NCBI RefSeq assembly: GCF_900207575.1
Contig: NZ_OAOQ01000024.1
Coordinates: forward strand, 1-47,541
Direction: 5' to 3'
Origin: Cereibacter ovatus
Lineage (GTDB): Bacteria; Pseudomonadota; Alphaproteobacteria; Rhodobacterales; Rhodobacteraceae
DNA length: 47,541 bases
Position 1 is the stretch's first letter, and the number at the start of each line of letters is the position of its first letter. This document shows positions 1-7,160 of this stretch, in pieces. The notes under the pieces are model-generated. The model did not search any database and was not told the origin of the DNA. It saw only the letters and a list, made by a program, of their open reading frames with translations. The translations under genes and the position numbers were made by a program.

Positions 1-85
1 TCTCCCGACGCGTCAGGCCGCTGCTCAGCGCAAGCCGCACCGCTTCACGCCGAAACTCCGGCGTCGGTCTGTTCCCGTTCCCCAT
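1..85 (-). CDS. IS3-family transposase OrfA, N-terminal 28 residues only
   Basis: The minus strand reads MGNGNRPTPEFRREAVRLAL and then SSGLTRRE before the window ends. That is the start of an IS3-type OrfA, whose N-terminal helix-turn-helix binds the element's inverted repeats. An ATG at 83-85 follows a good GGAGGTG at about 91-97. In an intact element OrfA would be followed by OrfB (DDE integrase) with a -1 frameshift joining them; none of that is visible here. Family assignment comes from the N-terminal sequence only. Confidence 0.65.
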   Translation of the reverse strand, partial: MGNGNRPTPEFRREAVRLALSSGLTRRE

Positions 86-121
86 AGAACACCTCCTGGT
101 TCCTCAGATGGTGCTCTCCAC
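1..121 (-). mobile_element. End of an IS3-family insertion sequence, cut by the window edge
   Basis: The segment holds the 5' end of a transposase gene on the minus strand with its ribosome binding site. The element appears to end near position 121, where its outer sequence (CTGAGGAACCAGGAGGTG read on the minus strand) meets the phage-like coding sequence to the right. The exact terminal inverted repeat and target duplication cannot be fixed because the other end is outside the window. The family is inferred from the start of the encoded protein. Confidence 0.6.
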
Positions 122-437
122 ATTTCCCGGGCAAGTCCAGTTCGAGGTGCTGGGGCCTTCGCTCATCGTGCCGTTCCTCCTGGCCTTCGGCGGGGCGGAA
201 CTCTACCTCGCGAAGGATCCGAAGGGCCGCTCGCGCCTTGAGGCGCTGGTGGGCCACGAGAAGGCCGCCGGGCTGGCGGAAAAGGTGGGGGATCTGAAGA
301 TGCGCATCCCGCTTGCAAAGCCGTGGCTCGCGGCGGTCTTCGCATGGCAGGGCGAGTCCACGGCCCAGATCGCACGCCGCCTGCATGTGATCGATTTGTC
401 GGTGCGGAGGTGGCTCCGGGCAGCGGGGATGCGATGA
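108..437 (+). CDS. Mor-like phage regulator remnant, 5' end replaced by IS sequence
   Basis: An open frame of 109 codons. Residues about 25-50 (FGGAELYLAKDPKG, then a short helical stretch with LVGHEKAAGLAEKVG) and residues about 70-105 (AVFAWQGESTAQIARRLHV, then SVRRWLRAAG) resemble the layout of Mor/C-type transcription activators of Mu-like phages: a dimerisation region followed by a C-terminal helix-turn-helix. The first codons (MVLST) lie in the terminus of the adjacent IS, so the native start has probably been lost. The stop overlaps the next start as ATGA, the usual tight packing of phage genes. Family call is from motif resemblance only; another phage HTH protein is possible. Confidence 0.45.
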   Translation: MVLSTFPGQVQFEVLGPSLIVPFLLAFGGAELYLAKDPKGRSRLEALVGHEKAAGLAEKVGDLKMRIPLAKPWLAAVFAWQGESTAQIARRLHVIDLSVRRWLRAAGMR

Positions 438-793
438 GCCGCCGCGCCCGGATCACGGATGCCTTGACCGAGGCCCGGCCGATCGCCGCGCTTCTCGTCA
501 CCGCCCGTGACCGGGCCGCGCGCCTTGCCGACGAGCTGCAACGGGCCGTTGAAGAGGATGTTGAACGGGGTGTTGAAGCCCTGCCTGAACCGTCCGCGCC
601 GCCCTGCGATCACCGTCGCGAGCATCGCTCCGGCATCCCGGCGAAGATCGACAACGACCCGGAGCTTCAGGCCTTCATCCGGGCGCGGATCGACCGCATG
701 ACGTTCGAGCAGTGCGCCGCCGCGGTGGCCGCCCACTTCCCGCCCGAACGGCACGTCAGGAAGTCGGCAATCCACCGACTGGTGGCGCCGCGA
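434..793 (+). pseudogene. Phage-type DNA-binding protein fragment, 3' end lost
   Basis: ATG at 434 overlaps the stop of the preceding phage-like gene. The first ~115 residues look like a real protein: an Arg/Ala-rich helical start, then KIDNDPELQAFIRARIDRMT and a helix-turn-helix-like end (RHVRKSAIHRL), as in small Mu-like phage DNA-binding or small-terminase-type proteins. After about 793 the reading becomes low-complexity (Pro/Arg-rich) and runs without a stop into the frame of the small membrane protein at 938. The end given is where protein-like sequence stops, not a stop codon. I read this as a prophage remnant whose right side has been deleted. I do not recognise a specific function. 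Confidence 0.4.
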
Positions 794-801
794 CCGAGCC
801 G

Positions 802-822
802 CCCGCAAGCCCCGCTTGCGGG
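802..822. other. Perfect 9-bp hairpin at the end of the phage remnant
   Basis: CCCGCAAGC and GCTTGCGGG are perfect inverted arms separated by three C residues. There is no U-run on either side, so it is not a standard intrinsic terminator. It lies just where the phage-like coding sequence stops making sense and could mark the deletion junction or be an old phage transcription end. Confidence 0.4.
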
Positions 823-937
823 GTGGGCACCCCGAACCAGCCCGTTCTGGCCGGGGCGCAGGGTGAAGAAAAAATCTTCCCACGCGCGGAACCGGCTTTG
901 TCCAAGGACGTTTCACCCCCGACAGGAGGGCTATGGC

Positions 938-1159
938 ATGTATTTCATGATGATTCTGGTGTTTGTCGCGCTGCTGGCGCTGTGCTGGTTCGGCTTCATG
1001 GGCACCACGCGACAGGCAGGCATCCATGCACCAAACCGCGAGCGGGCCGCGACGCCGCCCGCCCCGGCCCCCGGCGCCACGACCGAGCGCAGCACCTCCG
1101 TCGAACCCGCGAAACCGGGTCCGGGCAAGCCGGCCTCGCCCGCCCCGGACAACGCCTGA
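938..1159 (+). CDS. Small single-pass membrane protein with Pro/Ala-rich tail
   Basis: A 73-residue protein. Residues 2-21 form one strongly hydrophobic helix (MILVFVALLALCWFGF), followed by about 50 residues rich in Pro, Ala, Thr and Gly with scattered charges. This suggests a membrane anchor with a disordered tail, probably periplasmic. The ATG at 938 follows GGAGG at 925-929 at normal spacing, which supports translation from here rather than as a fusion to the upstream phage remnant in the same frame. No family is recognised. Its stop codon lies at the first bases of a three-copy tandem repeat carrying terminator-like hairpins. Confidence 0.6.
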   Translation: MYFMMILVFVALLALCWFGFMGTTRQAGIHAPNRERAATPPAPAPGATTERSTSVEPAKPGPGKPASPAPDNA

Positions 1160-1430
1160 CGTTTCCCCGTTCCCGGGCGCCCAGTCCCTTGCCCGGGCAT
1201 TCCGGGCGCAGCCTTCCCCCCGAAGGATGCGTTCTTTTCATGCGATGCCTGACGTTTCCGCGGTTCCCGGGCGCCCAGTCCCTTGCCGGGCATCCCGGGC
1301 GCAGCCTTCCCCCCGGAGGCTGCGTTCTTTTGATGCGATGCCTGACGTTTCCGCGGTTCCGGGGCGCCCAGACCCTTGCCCGGGCACCCCCGGCGCAGCC
1401 TTCCCCCGGAGGCTGCGTTCTTTTCATGCG
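1158..1430 (+). repeat. Three tandem copies of a 93-bp repeat, each with a terminator-like hairpin
   Basis: Copies start at 1158, 1251 and 1344, each beginning GACGTTTCC. Copies one and two are 93 bp; the third ends near 1430. Each contains a GCAGCCT...AGGCTGC stem (one mismatch in the first copy) followed by GTTCTTTT, the form of a Rho-independent terminator reading left to right. They occupy the gap between the small membrane protein, whose stop overlaps the first copy, and the convergent mtnA. They could act as a serial terminator insulating mtnA from rightward transcription. Confidence 0.8.
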
Positions 1431-1468
1431 ACGTGCGGGCGGGACCGCCCCGCCCGACCGTTCCGCTG

Positions 1469-2554
1469 TCAGCGAGCGAGATCGGGGAACATCGCCGCCA
1501 TCGCTGCCGGGTCCGCCGCACAGATCCCGCGTTCGGTGATCAGGCCTGTGACCAGCGCGGCCGGCGTCACGTCGAAAGCCGGGTTCCTTGCGCCGGTGCC
1601 GTCGGGCGAGATCTGCACCGACAGCACGGTGCCATCCGGCGCCTTGCCCTGAACATGGGTGACCTCGGCGGGGCTGCGCTCCTCGATCGGGATTTCCTTG
1701 ACGCCATCCCGCACCGTCCAGTCGATGGTGGGCGAGGGCAGCGCCACATAGAACGGCACCCCGTTCGCCTTTGCCGCCAGCGCCTTCAGATAGGTGCCGA
1801 TCTTGTTGCAGACGTCGCCCTGCGCGGTGGTGCGGTCGGTGCCGACGATCACCATGTCCACCTCGCCGTGCTGCATCAGATGGCCGCCGGCATTGTCCAC
1901 GATCAGGTCGTGGCTGACGCCGTGCCAGTTCATTTCGCAGGCCGTCAGCAGCGCGCCCTGATTGCGGGGGCGAGTTTCGTCCACGAAAACATGGACATCG
2001 ATGCCGTCTTCGATGGCATGATAGATCGGCGAGGTGGCGGTGCCCCAATCGACCGTCGCCAGCCAGCCCGCGTTGCAATGGGTCAGGATGTTCACCCGGC
2101 CCTGCTTGCGCGCGGCGATCTGGCGGATCACCTCAAGCCCGTGCAGACCGATGCGGCGGTTGATCTCTACATCCTCGTCGCAGATCTCGGCCGCCCGTTG
2201 CGCCGCGGCCGCCGCACGGGTCGCGGCTGGCAGCGGGGACAGATGGCGCTTCATCTCGTTCAGGGCCCAGCGCAGGTTGATCGCGGTGGGGCGGGTTTCG
2301 TGCAGCACCTCCCATGTCTCGGCCAGCGAGGCATCGGACGGATCCTGCGCCATCTGCACCGCCATCCCCCAGGCGGCGGTGGCCCCGATCAGCGGCGCAC
2401 CGCGCACCCACATGTCGCGGATCGCGGTGGCAAAATCGGCGCGGTCGCGTAGGGGGACGATGCGCAGCTCGTGCGGAAGCCAGCGTTGGTCGATGATGCG
2501 GACCTCACCCTCCTCGAACCAGATCGAGCGGAAAGGGGTGCCGTTGATCTTCAC
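1469..2554 (-). CDS. mtnA: S-methyl-5-thioribose-1-phosphate isomerase
   Basis: 361 residues, the normal length for MtnA. It isomerises 5-methylthioribose-1-phosphate to 5-methylthioribulose-1-phosphate in salvage of methylthioadenosine, a by-product of polyamine and homoserine-lactone synthesis. Family marks are RGAPLIG at 51-57, the catalytic cysteine in THCNAG (Cys160) and the catalytic aspartate in VGTDRTT (Asp240), the same numbers as in the Bacillus enzyme. The related eIF2B-like fold is shared but the Cys/Asp pair marks the isomerase. It is the last gene of a minus-strand row after the Nudix and DUF1178 genes. No other Mtn genes are nearby, so the rest of the pathway must lie elsewhere. 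Confidence 0.95.
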   Translation of the reverse strand: MKINGTPFRSIWFEEGEVRIIDQRWLPHELRIVPLRDRADFATAIRDMWVRGAPLIGATAAWGMAVQMAQDPSDASLAETWEVLHETRPTAINLRWALNEMKRHLSPLPAATRAAAAAQRAAEICDEDVEINRRIGLHGLEVIRQIAARKQGRVNILTHCNAGWLATVDWGTATSPIYHAIEDGIDVHVFVDETRPRNQGALLTACEMNWHGVSHDLIVDNAGGHLMQHGEVDMVIVGTDRTTAQGDVCNKIGTYLKALAAKANGVPFYVALPSPTIDWTVRDGVKEIPIEERSPAEVTHVQGKAPDGTVLSVQISPDGTGARNPAFDVTPAALVTGLITERGICAADPAAMAAMFPDLAR

Positions 2555-2650
2555 GGGATGTCTCCTGTTGGCGCGGGAACGGGGGCGACAGAAGGCCCCG
2601 GCCGCGCCCGCGCGTCAAGGCGCCCGCGGTGGGGCGCGACGATCCGCGCG

Positions 2651-3085
2651 TCAGTTCACCTTGCGTGTGGGCAGGAACGGCAGCGGCGCCACCGGCACGC
2701 CGTCTTCCAGCAGGCGGCGGGCCTCTTCAAATTTCGCCTCGCCGTGGATCGAGCGTTCCGGGGCCTCGCCGGCATGGATCCTGCGCGCCTCGGAGACGAA
2801 GTTCATCCCGACATATTCCGAGTTTTCCTCGATCTGGCGGCGCAGCGCGACAAAGGCTTCCTCGATCTCGGATGCGGGCGTGGACAGCGGCTTTTCCGCC
2901 GGCGCCTCGGCCCCCTTGCGCGCGGGGCGGACGGCGGGGGCCATCAGCGTCTTGCCCACCTCGGCCGAGCCGCAGACCGGGCAGGCCACATGCCCCGCCG
3001 CGGCAAGGCTGTCGAAGGCATCGGCCGACTGGAACCAGCTTTCGAAGCTGTGTTCGGCATCGCAACGAAGGGTATAGCGGATCAT
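2651..3085 (-). CDS. DUF1178 family protein, zinc-ribbon-like
   Basis: 144 residues, of unknown function. The N-terminus MIRYTLRCDAEHSFESWFQS is typical of DUF1178, with a first cysteine at residue 8 and a CPVCGS knuckle at about residue 36, together suggesting a small zinc-binding ribbon. The middle is Ala/Pro-rich and the C-terminus helical. I chose the ATG at 3085 because homologues begin MIRY; a GTG three codons upstream is also open. It lies 96 nt upstream of mtnA on the same strand. The family is common in alphaproteobacteria; I know of no established role. Confidence 0.85.
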   Translation of the reverse strand: MIRYTLRCDAEHSFESWFQSADAFDSLAAAGHVACPVCGSAEVGKTLMAPAVRPARKGAEAPAEKPLSTPASEIEEAFVALRRQIEENSEYVGMNFVSEARRIHAGEAPERSIHGEAKFEEARRLLEDGVPVAPLPFLPTRKVN

Positions 3086-3158
3086 GTCAGGCACCCGGCG
3101 GCACCGCGAGAGCCTCGCGGCAGGTCAGTCTTGCATTTGAACGACCCGCCGGCAGGCT

Positions 3159-3665
3159 TCAATAGGGCCGCAGCGGCAAACTGTCCGGATTGGTGTCGGC
3201 GGGCGGCGAAAATGAGGCAAGGAGCGCCGAAAGATCGGGCTCGCAGACCCGAAGGGCGGCCGCGGCCGGGGTGAACCAGCGCCGGTCGCGCTGTCCTTCC
3301 TCGGGGAAGCGGTCGCGGATTTCCTGCACCTTCAGCGCGAACACCGCCACGTCGCAATCGACATCCGAACCGCTGCGCAGCCCCTTGCGATAGGTATAGT
3401 GCCCCAGCGGCGTCTCGAGGACCGTGCCGCGCACGCCGGCTTCTTCCCAGGCTTCCTGTGCGGCCGAGCCGGGATCGTCCAGCCCGTCGATCTGACCGCC
3501 CTTCGGGATCACCCACCGCCCGGTGTCGCGGCTGGTGACCAGAAGCACCTGCACCTCGTCCGCCTCGCGCCGCCAGCAGATCGCGCCGCACTGGCTGCGG
3601 ATCTCGCGCGGGCCGCGCATCCGGAAAACGTTTCCTCCTGCCATCATGAAATGCCCGTCGGCCAT
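3159..3665 (-). CDS. Nudix hydrolase, DIPP/ADP-ribose-pyrophosphatase-like
   Basis: 168 residues. The Nudix box lies at about 56-78: KGGQIDGLDDPGSA, then QEAWEEAGV, with the metal-binding EExG core kept. The Arg usually preceding the first Glu of the core is Gln here (AQEAWEEAGV), and the acidic residue earlier in the box is Asp. The IPKGG lead-in resembles the diphosphoinositol-polyphosphate-phosphohydrolase (MTH1-like) subgroup. It would hydrolyse a nucleoside diphosphate linked to some group X; the substrate cannot be read from the sequence. The start at 3665 has an upstream GGGAGAGG. The gene is divergent from the peroxidase gene, with a 254-nt gap. Confidence 0.85.
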   Translation of the reverse strand: MADGHFMMAGGNVFRMRGPREIRSQCGAICWRREADEVQVLLVTSRDTGRWVIPKGGQIDGLDDPGSAAQEAWEEAGVRGTVLETPLGHYTYRKGLRSGSDVDCDVAVFALKVQEIRDRFPEEGQRDRRWFTPAAAALRVCEPDLSALLASFSPPADTNPDSLPLRPY

Positions 3666-3780
3666 TTGCCTCTCCCGCCGGGCCTGAAAGCCCGTTTCTC
3701 TCTGATTGATCTCCTCCGGCCCGGGCCGGTCGGAACGTAACGCGCCGATCGGTGCCCCGGTTTGTTCACATTGGCATGGC

Positions 3781-3798
3781 CGGTGGAAAAATCCACCG
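3781..3798. other. 7-bp hairpin upstream of the peroxidase promoter
   Basis: CGGTGGA and TCCACCG are perfect arms around an AAAA loop. It sits 24 bp before the -35 element of the glutathione peroxidase promoter, in the intergenic region shared with the divergent Nudix gene. It could be a protein-binding site or simply a hairpin in the leftward transcript. Confidence 0.4.
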
Positions 3799-3822
3799 CC
3801 AAGCGGAAAAATTCGCGCAGAT

Positions 3823-3850
3823 TTGACGAATTGTTCAAACCGACTATCCT
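3823..3850 (+). promoter_or_regulatory. Predicted sigma-70 promoter of the glutathione peroxidase operon
   Basis: TTGACG at 3823-3828 and TATCCT at 3845-3850 are separated by 16 bp, upstream of the ATG at 3920. The -35 overlaps an interrupted dyad, TTGACGAATTGTTCAA at 3823-3838, which could be an operator covering the promoter. No known regulator consensus is matched with confidence. Confidence 0.5.
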
Positions 3851-3919
3851 GAACGGGCAGGCGGCCCACGGCGCGGGGGCCGTCGCGGGGGGCAGGGTTC
3901 GACGCGCCAGGAGGCTGCC

Positions 3920-4450
3920 ATGTTCCTTCGTCTGTTTGCCTTCCTGTGTCTTGCACCCGTGGCGCTTTCGGCCCAAGCGGCCGAGCTGCCCGCCTTCCGT
4001 TTCGATGCGATCGAGGGCGGAGAGATCCGGCTGGACGATCTGCGCGCCCACGGCCCGGTTCTGGTGGTCAATACCGCGTCGCTGTGCGGATATACCCCTC
4101 AATATGACGATCTTCAGGCCCTGGCCGACCGCTTTGGCCCGCGCGGCCTGACGGTGCTGGCAGTGCCCTCGGATGATTTCCGGCAGGAACTGGCCAATGC
4201 CGATGAGGTGCGCGACTTCTGTGCGGTGAATTTCGATCTGACCATTCCGATGACGACCATCACCCCGGTGACGGGCAAGGGGGCGCATCCGTTCTATCGC
4301 TGGCTGGCCGAGCGGCACGGCTTCGTTCCCGGCTGGAACTTTCAGAAGGTGCTGCTGTCGCCCGCGGGCGAGGCGGTGGCGACATGGGGCTCGCCGGTTC
4401 GGCCGACCTCGGGTGCGATCACCGATCGGGTCGAGGCGTTGCTGCCGTGA
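3920..4450 (+). CDS. Exported glutathione peroxidase family protein
   Basis: 176 residues. Residues 1-21 form a Sec signal peptide ending SAQAA, so the enzyme acts in the periplasm, unlike most bacterial members. The peroxidatic cysteine is Cys56 in VNTASLCGYTPQY, and the conserved tryptophan is in GWNFQK near residue 138. It would reduce hydrogen peroxide or lipid hydroperoxides with thioredoxin or glutathione; selenocysteine is not used. The ATG follows CAGGAGG. Its last codon overlaps the GTG start of the deacetylase gene, giving a translationally coupled peroxidase-deacetylase-phosphodiesterase set. Confidence 0.9.
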   Translation: MFLRLFAFLCLAPVALSAQAAELPAFRFDAIEGGEIRLDDLRAHGPVLVVNTASLCGYTPQYDDLQALADRFGPRGLTVLAVPSDDFRQELANADEVRDFCAVNFDLTIPMTTITPVTGKGAHPFYRWLAERHGFVPGWNFQKVLLSPAGEAVATWGSPVRPTSGAITDRVEALLP

Positions 4451-5568
4451 CCGTGACCGTGACCGCGGGCGCCGGGCCGCTGTTCATCGGCTCTGACATC
4501 TATCGCGGGTCGAGTTATGGCGCGCACCATCCGCTGCGGGTGCCGCGGGTGTCGGTGGTGATGGATCTGGCGCGCAGCCTTGGCTGGCTGCCGCCTGCGC
4601 GCTTTCGCTGCGCGCCGCGGGCCAAACCGGCGGCGCTGACGCTGTGGCACGACCCCGGCTATCTTTCGGTGCTTCAGGCGGCCGAGAACGGGGCGGCCGA
4701 TCCGTCGGCGCTGGCCGGGTTCGGGCTTGGCACGCTCTCCAATCCGGTATTCCCCGAGATGTTCCGCCGCCCTGCCACCGGCGCCGGCGGCGTGATGCTG
4801 GCGGCCGAGCTGTTGCGTGATGGCGGCGCGATCCATGTGCCGGGGGGCGGCACGCATCACGGCATGCCGGGGCGGGCCAACGGCTTTTGTTACCTGAACG
4901 ATCCGGTGCTGGGGATGCTGGTGCTGCGCCGGATGGGGCTGGGGCGGGTGGCCTATGTCGACATCGACGCCCACCATTGCGACGGGGTGGACCACGCCTT
5001 CGCGGGCGATCCGGCCATGCTGCTGATCTCGGTGCATGAGGAAGGGCGCTGGCCGTTTACCGGCCGGCTGGACGATGACGGTGGCGGCAACTGCTTCAAC
5101 CTGCCGGTGCCGCGGGGGTTCAACGATACCGAGATGCGCGCGGTTCTGCATCGGCTGATCCTGCCGAGGCTTCAGGCATTCCGGCCCGATGCGCTGGTGG
5201 TGCAATGCGGGGCCGATGCGCTGGCGGAAGATCCGCTGTCGCGGCTGTCGCTGTCCAACAACGCCTATTTCGAGGCGGTGTCGGCGCTGCGTCCGATGGC
5301 GCCGCGGGTTCTGGTGCTGGGCGGCGGCGGCTATAATCCATGGTCGGTCGGGCGCTGCTGGGCCGGGGTCTGGGCGGTGCTGTCGGGGCAGGAAATCCCC
5401 GACCGCCTGCCCGCCGAGGCGCAGGCCGTGCTTGCGGCGCTGGACTGGGGCAGCGGCACCCGGCCCGCGCCCGCGCCCCACATGATCGACAGCCTGCGCG
5501 ATCCCCCGCGCGAAGGCCCGATCCGCCCCGAGATCCACGAGCGGCTTGCCCGCCTTGCCGCCCGATGA
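4447..5568 (+). CDS. Histone-deacetylase-family (AcuC/HdaH-like) amidohydrolase
   Basis: 373 residues, a full-length class II-like bacterial HDAC fold. Motifs in order: HPLRVPR (28-34), the tandem histidines of GGGTHHGMPGR (137-138), the zinc site DIDAHHCDG (172-180), ISVHE, GADALAEDPL with the second zinc aspartate, and GGGGYNP. Such zinc hydrolases remove acetyl or related acyl groups from lysine side chains, acetylpolyamines or small amides; the substrate is not evident. The start is a GTG inside three tandem GTGACC units at 4447-4464, so translation could begin at any of three GTG codons. The first overlaps the stop of the peroxidase gene, and the gene's own stop overlaps the next ATG. 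Confidence 0.85.
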   Translation: MTVTVTAGAGPLFIGSDIYRGSSYGAHHPLRVPRVSVVMDLARSLGWLPPARFRCAPRAKPAALTLWHDPGYLSVLQAAENGAADPSALAGFGLGTLSNPVFPEMFRRPATGAGGVMLAAELLRDGGAIHVPGGGTHHGMPGRANGFCYLNDPVLGMLVLRRMGLGRVAYVDIDAHHCDGVDHAFAGDPAMLLISVHEEGRWPFTGRLDDDGGGNCFNLPVPRGFNDTEMRAVLHRLILPRLQAFRPDALVVQCGADALAEDPLSRLSLSNNAYFEAVSALRPMAPRVLVLGGGGYNPWSVGRCWAGVWAVLSGQEIPDRLPAEAQAVLAALDWGSGTRPAPAPHMIDSLRDPPREGPIRPEIHERLARLAAR

Positions 5569-6119
5569 TCCGCGCCTTTGTCGCCATTCCCTTGCCCGAA
5601 GCCGTCCGCTCGGCGCTGGCGGTGCAGCAGTTCCTGTTGCCGCTGCCGCGCAAGGTCGAGCCAGAGACCTTTCACCTGACGCTGTGCTTTCTGGGCGAGG
5701 TGCCCGATGCGGTGCTGGAAGCCGCGCATGAGGGGTTTGCCGCGATCGTGGCGCCCTCGTTCCCGCTGGAGATCGCCGGGCTTGGGATGTTTGGCGGCGA
5801 GCGTCCCCGCGTGGTCTGGGCCGGCGTGCGCGCGGGCCAGCCGCTGGAGCGGCTTCAGGCCAAGGTCGAACGCGCCGCCCGCGTTGCCGGGGCCGAACCC
5901 GACAGCCGCAAGTTCACGCCTCACATCACGCTGGGCCGCTTTGCCCCACCCCCGCCCGAGGACCGGATGCGGCTGGAGCGCGCGGTCGCCGCAGGGGCGG
6001 GGTTTCACGCCGGCGGGTTCGAGGTCAACCAGTTCGTGCTTTACCGCTCTGATCCTGGGGGCAAGGGGCCGCGTCATCAGGAACTGGCGCGCTATCCGCT
6101 GGGGCCGGGCTGCACATAG
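5565..6119 (+). CDS. thpR: RNA 2',3'-cyclic phosphodiesterase (2'-5' RNA ligase family)
   Basis: 184 residues with the two HxT motifs of the 2H phosphoesterase family: HLTLCFLG (from residue 37) and HITLGRF (from residue 120). These histidines form the catalytic site that opens 2',3'-cyclic phosphate ends of RNA to 2'-phosphates; the reverse ligase activity gave the older name. The N-terminus MIRAFVAIPLP is characteristic. The ATG overlaps the TGA of the deacetylase gene (ATGA), so it is probably translated from the same transcript. It is the last gene of the set. Confidence 0.9.
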   Translation: MIRAFVAIPLPEAVRSALAVQQFLLPLPRKVEPETFHLTLCFLGEVPDAVLEAAHEGFAAIVAPSFPLEIAGLGMFGGERPRVVWAGVRAGQPLERLQAKVERAARVAGAEPDSRKFTPHITLGRFAPPPPEDRMRLERAVAAGAGFHAGGFEVNQFVLYRSDPGGKGPRHQELARYPLGPGCT

Positions 6120-6177
6120 CGGCGCAGGAACGGGCCGGGCCTTGTTTGCGTGCCGATGCGCCTGATGGGGGGACGCT

Positions 6178-6290
6178 GCCGATGAAGGGCGGTGCCTTTG
6201 AATGTGTCAGCCGGGGGCGCGTTTGCAATGTCTCTGCCCGGCCCCGCCCGCGCCGATGAAGGGCGGTGCCTTTGAATGTGTCAGCCGGGG
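6178..6290. repeat. Two copies of a 39-bp direct repeat
   Basis: An identical 39-bp unit starting GCCGATGAAGGGCGGTGCC lies at 6178-6216 and 6252-6290, 74 bp apart start to start. The repeats fill the gap between the convergent thpR and NnrU genes. The sequence between the copies is GC-rich with no visible gene. The origin is unknown; a local duplication of 74 bp would explain it. Confidence 0.85.
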
Positions 6291-6295
6291 CCGGC

Positions 6296-6853
6296 CTAGA
6301 AGTAATTGCCCATGAAGGGGTTGTGGTTCAGATAAATGTGGGTCGAGGTGATCGCGCCGTAAAGTGCCAGCCCGATCCCCACCAGCACCGCGTCCCGCAT
6401 CAGGGGGCCGGGCGGCGGGCGCACCCATGCGCCTTCCTGCCGGTTGATCAGCAGGATCGACACCGCCGCCCACAGCCACATCGAGCCGAACAGCAGCACC
6501 GCCGCCAGATCGCCGTTCACCAGCAGATGCGCGGTGGCCCAGATCATGGTGGCAAGGAATTGCGGATGGCGGATGCGGGTCCAGATCACGCCTTTCAGCA
6601 CCCCCGCCCCCAGCAGCACGACGGCAATCGCCATCAGAAGGTTGTTCAGATAGCCGATCTCGGGCAGGGGGGTGTAGACCGGCACATGGTCGGCTGTGCG
6701 ATAGCCCCAGACCATCAGCACAAGGCCCAGGGTGATGATGACAGTGACAAGGCCCTTGCCGGGGTCACCCATCCGGGCGCGCAGATCGGGCGCGACCCGC
6801 TTGAACATATGCCCCCCGACCCAGAGCACGATCCCGAGCGACAGCAAGACCAT
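6296..6853 (-). CDS. NnrU family membrane protein
   Basis: 185 residues with five or six hydrophobic helices and the NnrU hallmarks GHMFKRVAPDLRARMGD near the N-terminus and IRHPQFLATMIWATAHLL in the middle, which resembles methyltransferase-like membrane proteins of the NnrU/isoprenylcysteine type. NnrU was named from denitrification gene clusters and is needed there for nitrite and NO reduction, but many homologues occur outside such clusters, as here. I took ATG 6853 because homologues begin at this point; an in-frame start 15 codons upstream lies next to a palindrome and looks less likely. Confidence 0.85.
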   Translation of the reverse strand: MVLLSLGIVLWVGGHMFKRVAPDLRARMGDPGKGLVTVIITLGLVLMVWGYRTADHVPVYTPLPEIGYLNNLLMAIAVVLLGAGVLKGVIWTRIRHPQFLATMIWATAHLLVNGDLAAVLLFGSMWLWAAVSILLINRQEGAWVRPPPGPLMRDAVLVGIGLALYGAITSTHIYLNHNPFMGNYF

Positions 6854-7160
6854 GGCACGGCAACTCCGGCAGACTGACAAGATGTATTGAATATACATGA
6901 AATGGCCGGAAGGTTCCCTGTCCGTCCTGCTGCCGTAGGGTCAAAGGACCGTCAGTGCACCCGTCGGCGGGTGTGTGGCGGCCCGGTTTCTTGCCGGGCA
7001 GCGAATGGGGCAGCCCATTGCCCTGCGATGCAGGTTCCGCACATCAGGGCGAACCTGTCGGATCAACCGGCTGCCGTATGGCGCGCTGCCGGTCCTGCGG
7101 GGCGTAAGGAGGGTGTCCAGGGTGTGGTGCCGTTCCCTGTGAAGTTGGGCCTGCGTGCCC
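6854..7160. other. 307-bp gap with no convincing gene
   Basis: It separates the NnrU gene from the 3' end of the Kdo transferase gene. It contains the palindrome at 6882-6898 and a short GCCCGG/CCGGGC hairpin at 6981-6999. Open frames here are short and low-complexity; I see no transport, RNA or mobile-element signature. Confidence 0.5.
6882..6898. promoter_or_regulatory. AT-rich palindrome upstream of NnrU, possible operator
   Basis: ATGTATTGAATATACAT has perfect 6-bp arms around a 5-bp centre and stands out in very GC-rich DNA. It lies 29 bp before the chosen NnrU start, where an operator or promoter would be expected. It does not match the FNR/NnrR type (TTGAT or TTG arms). The regulator is unknown. 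Confidence 0.45.
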
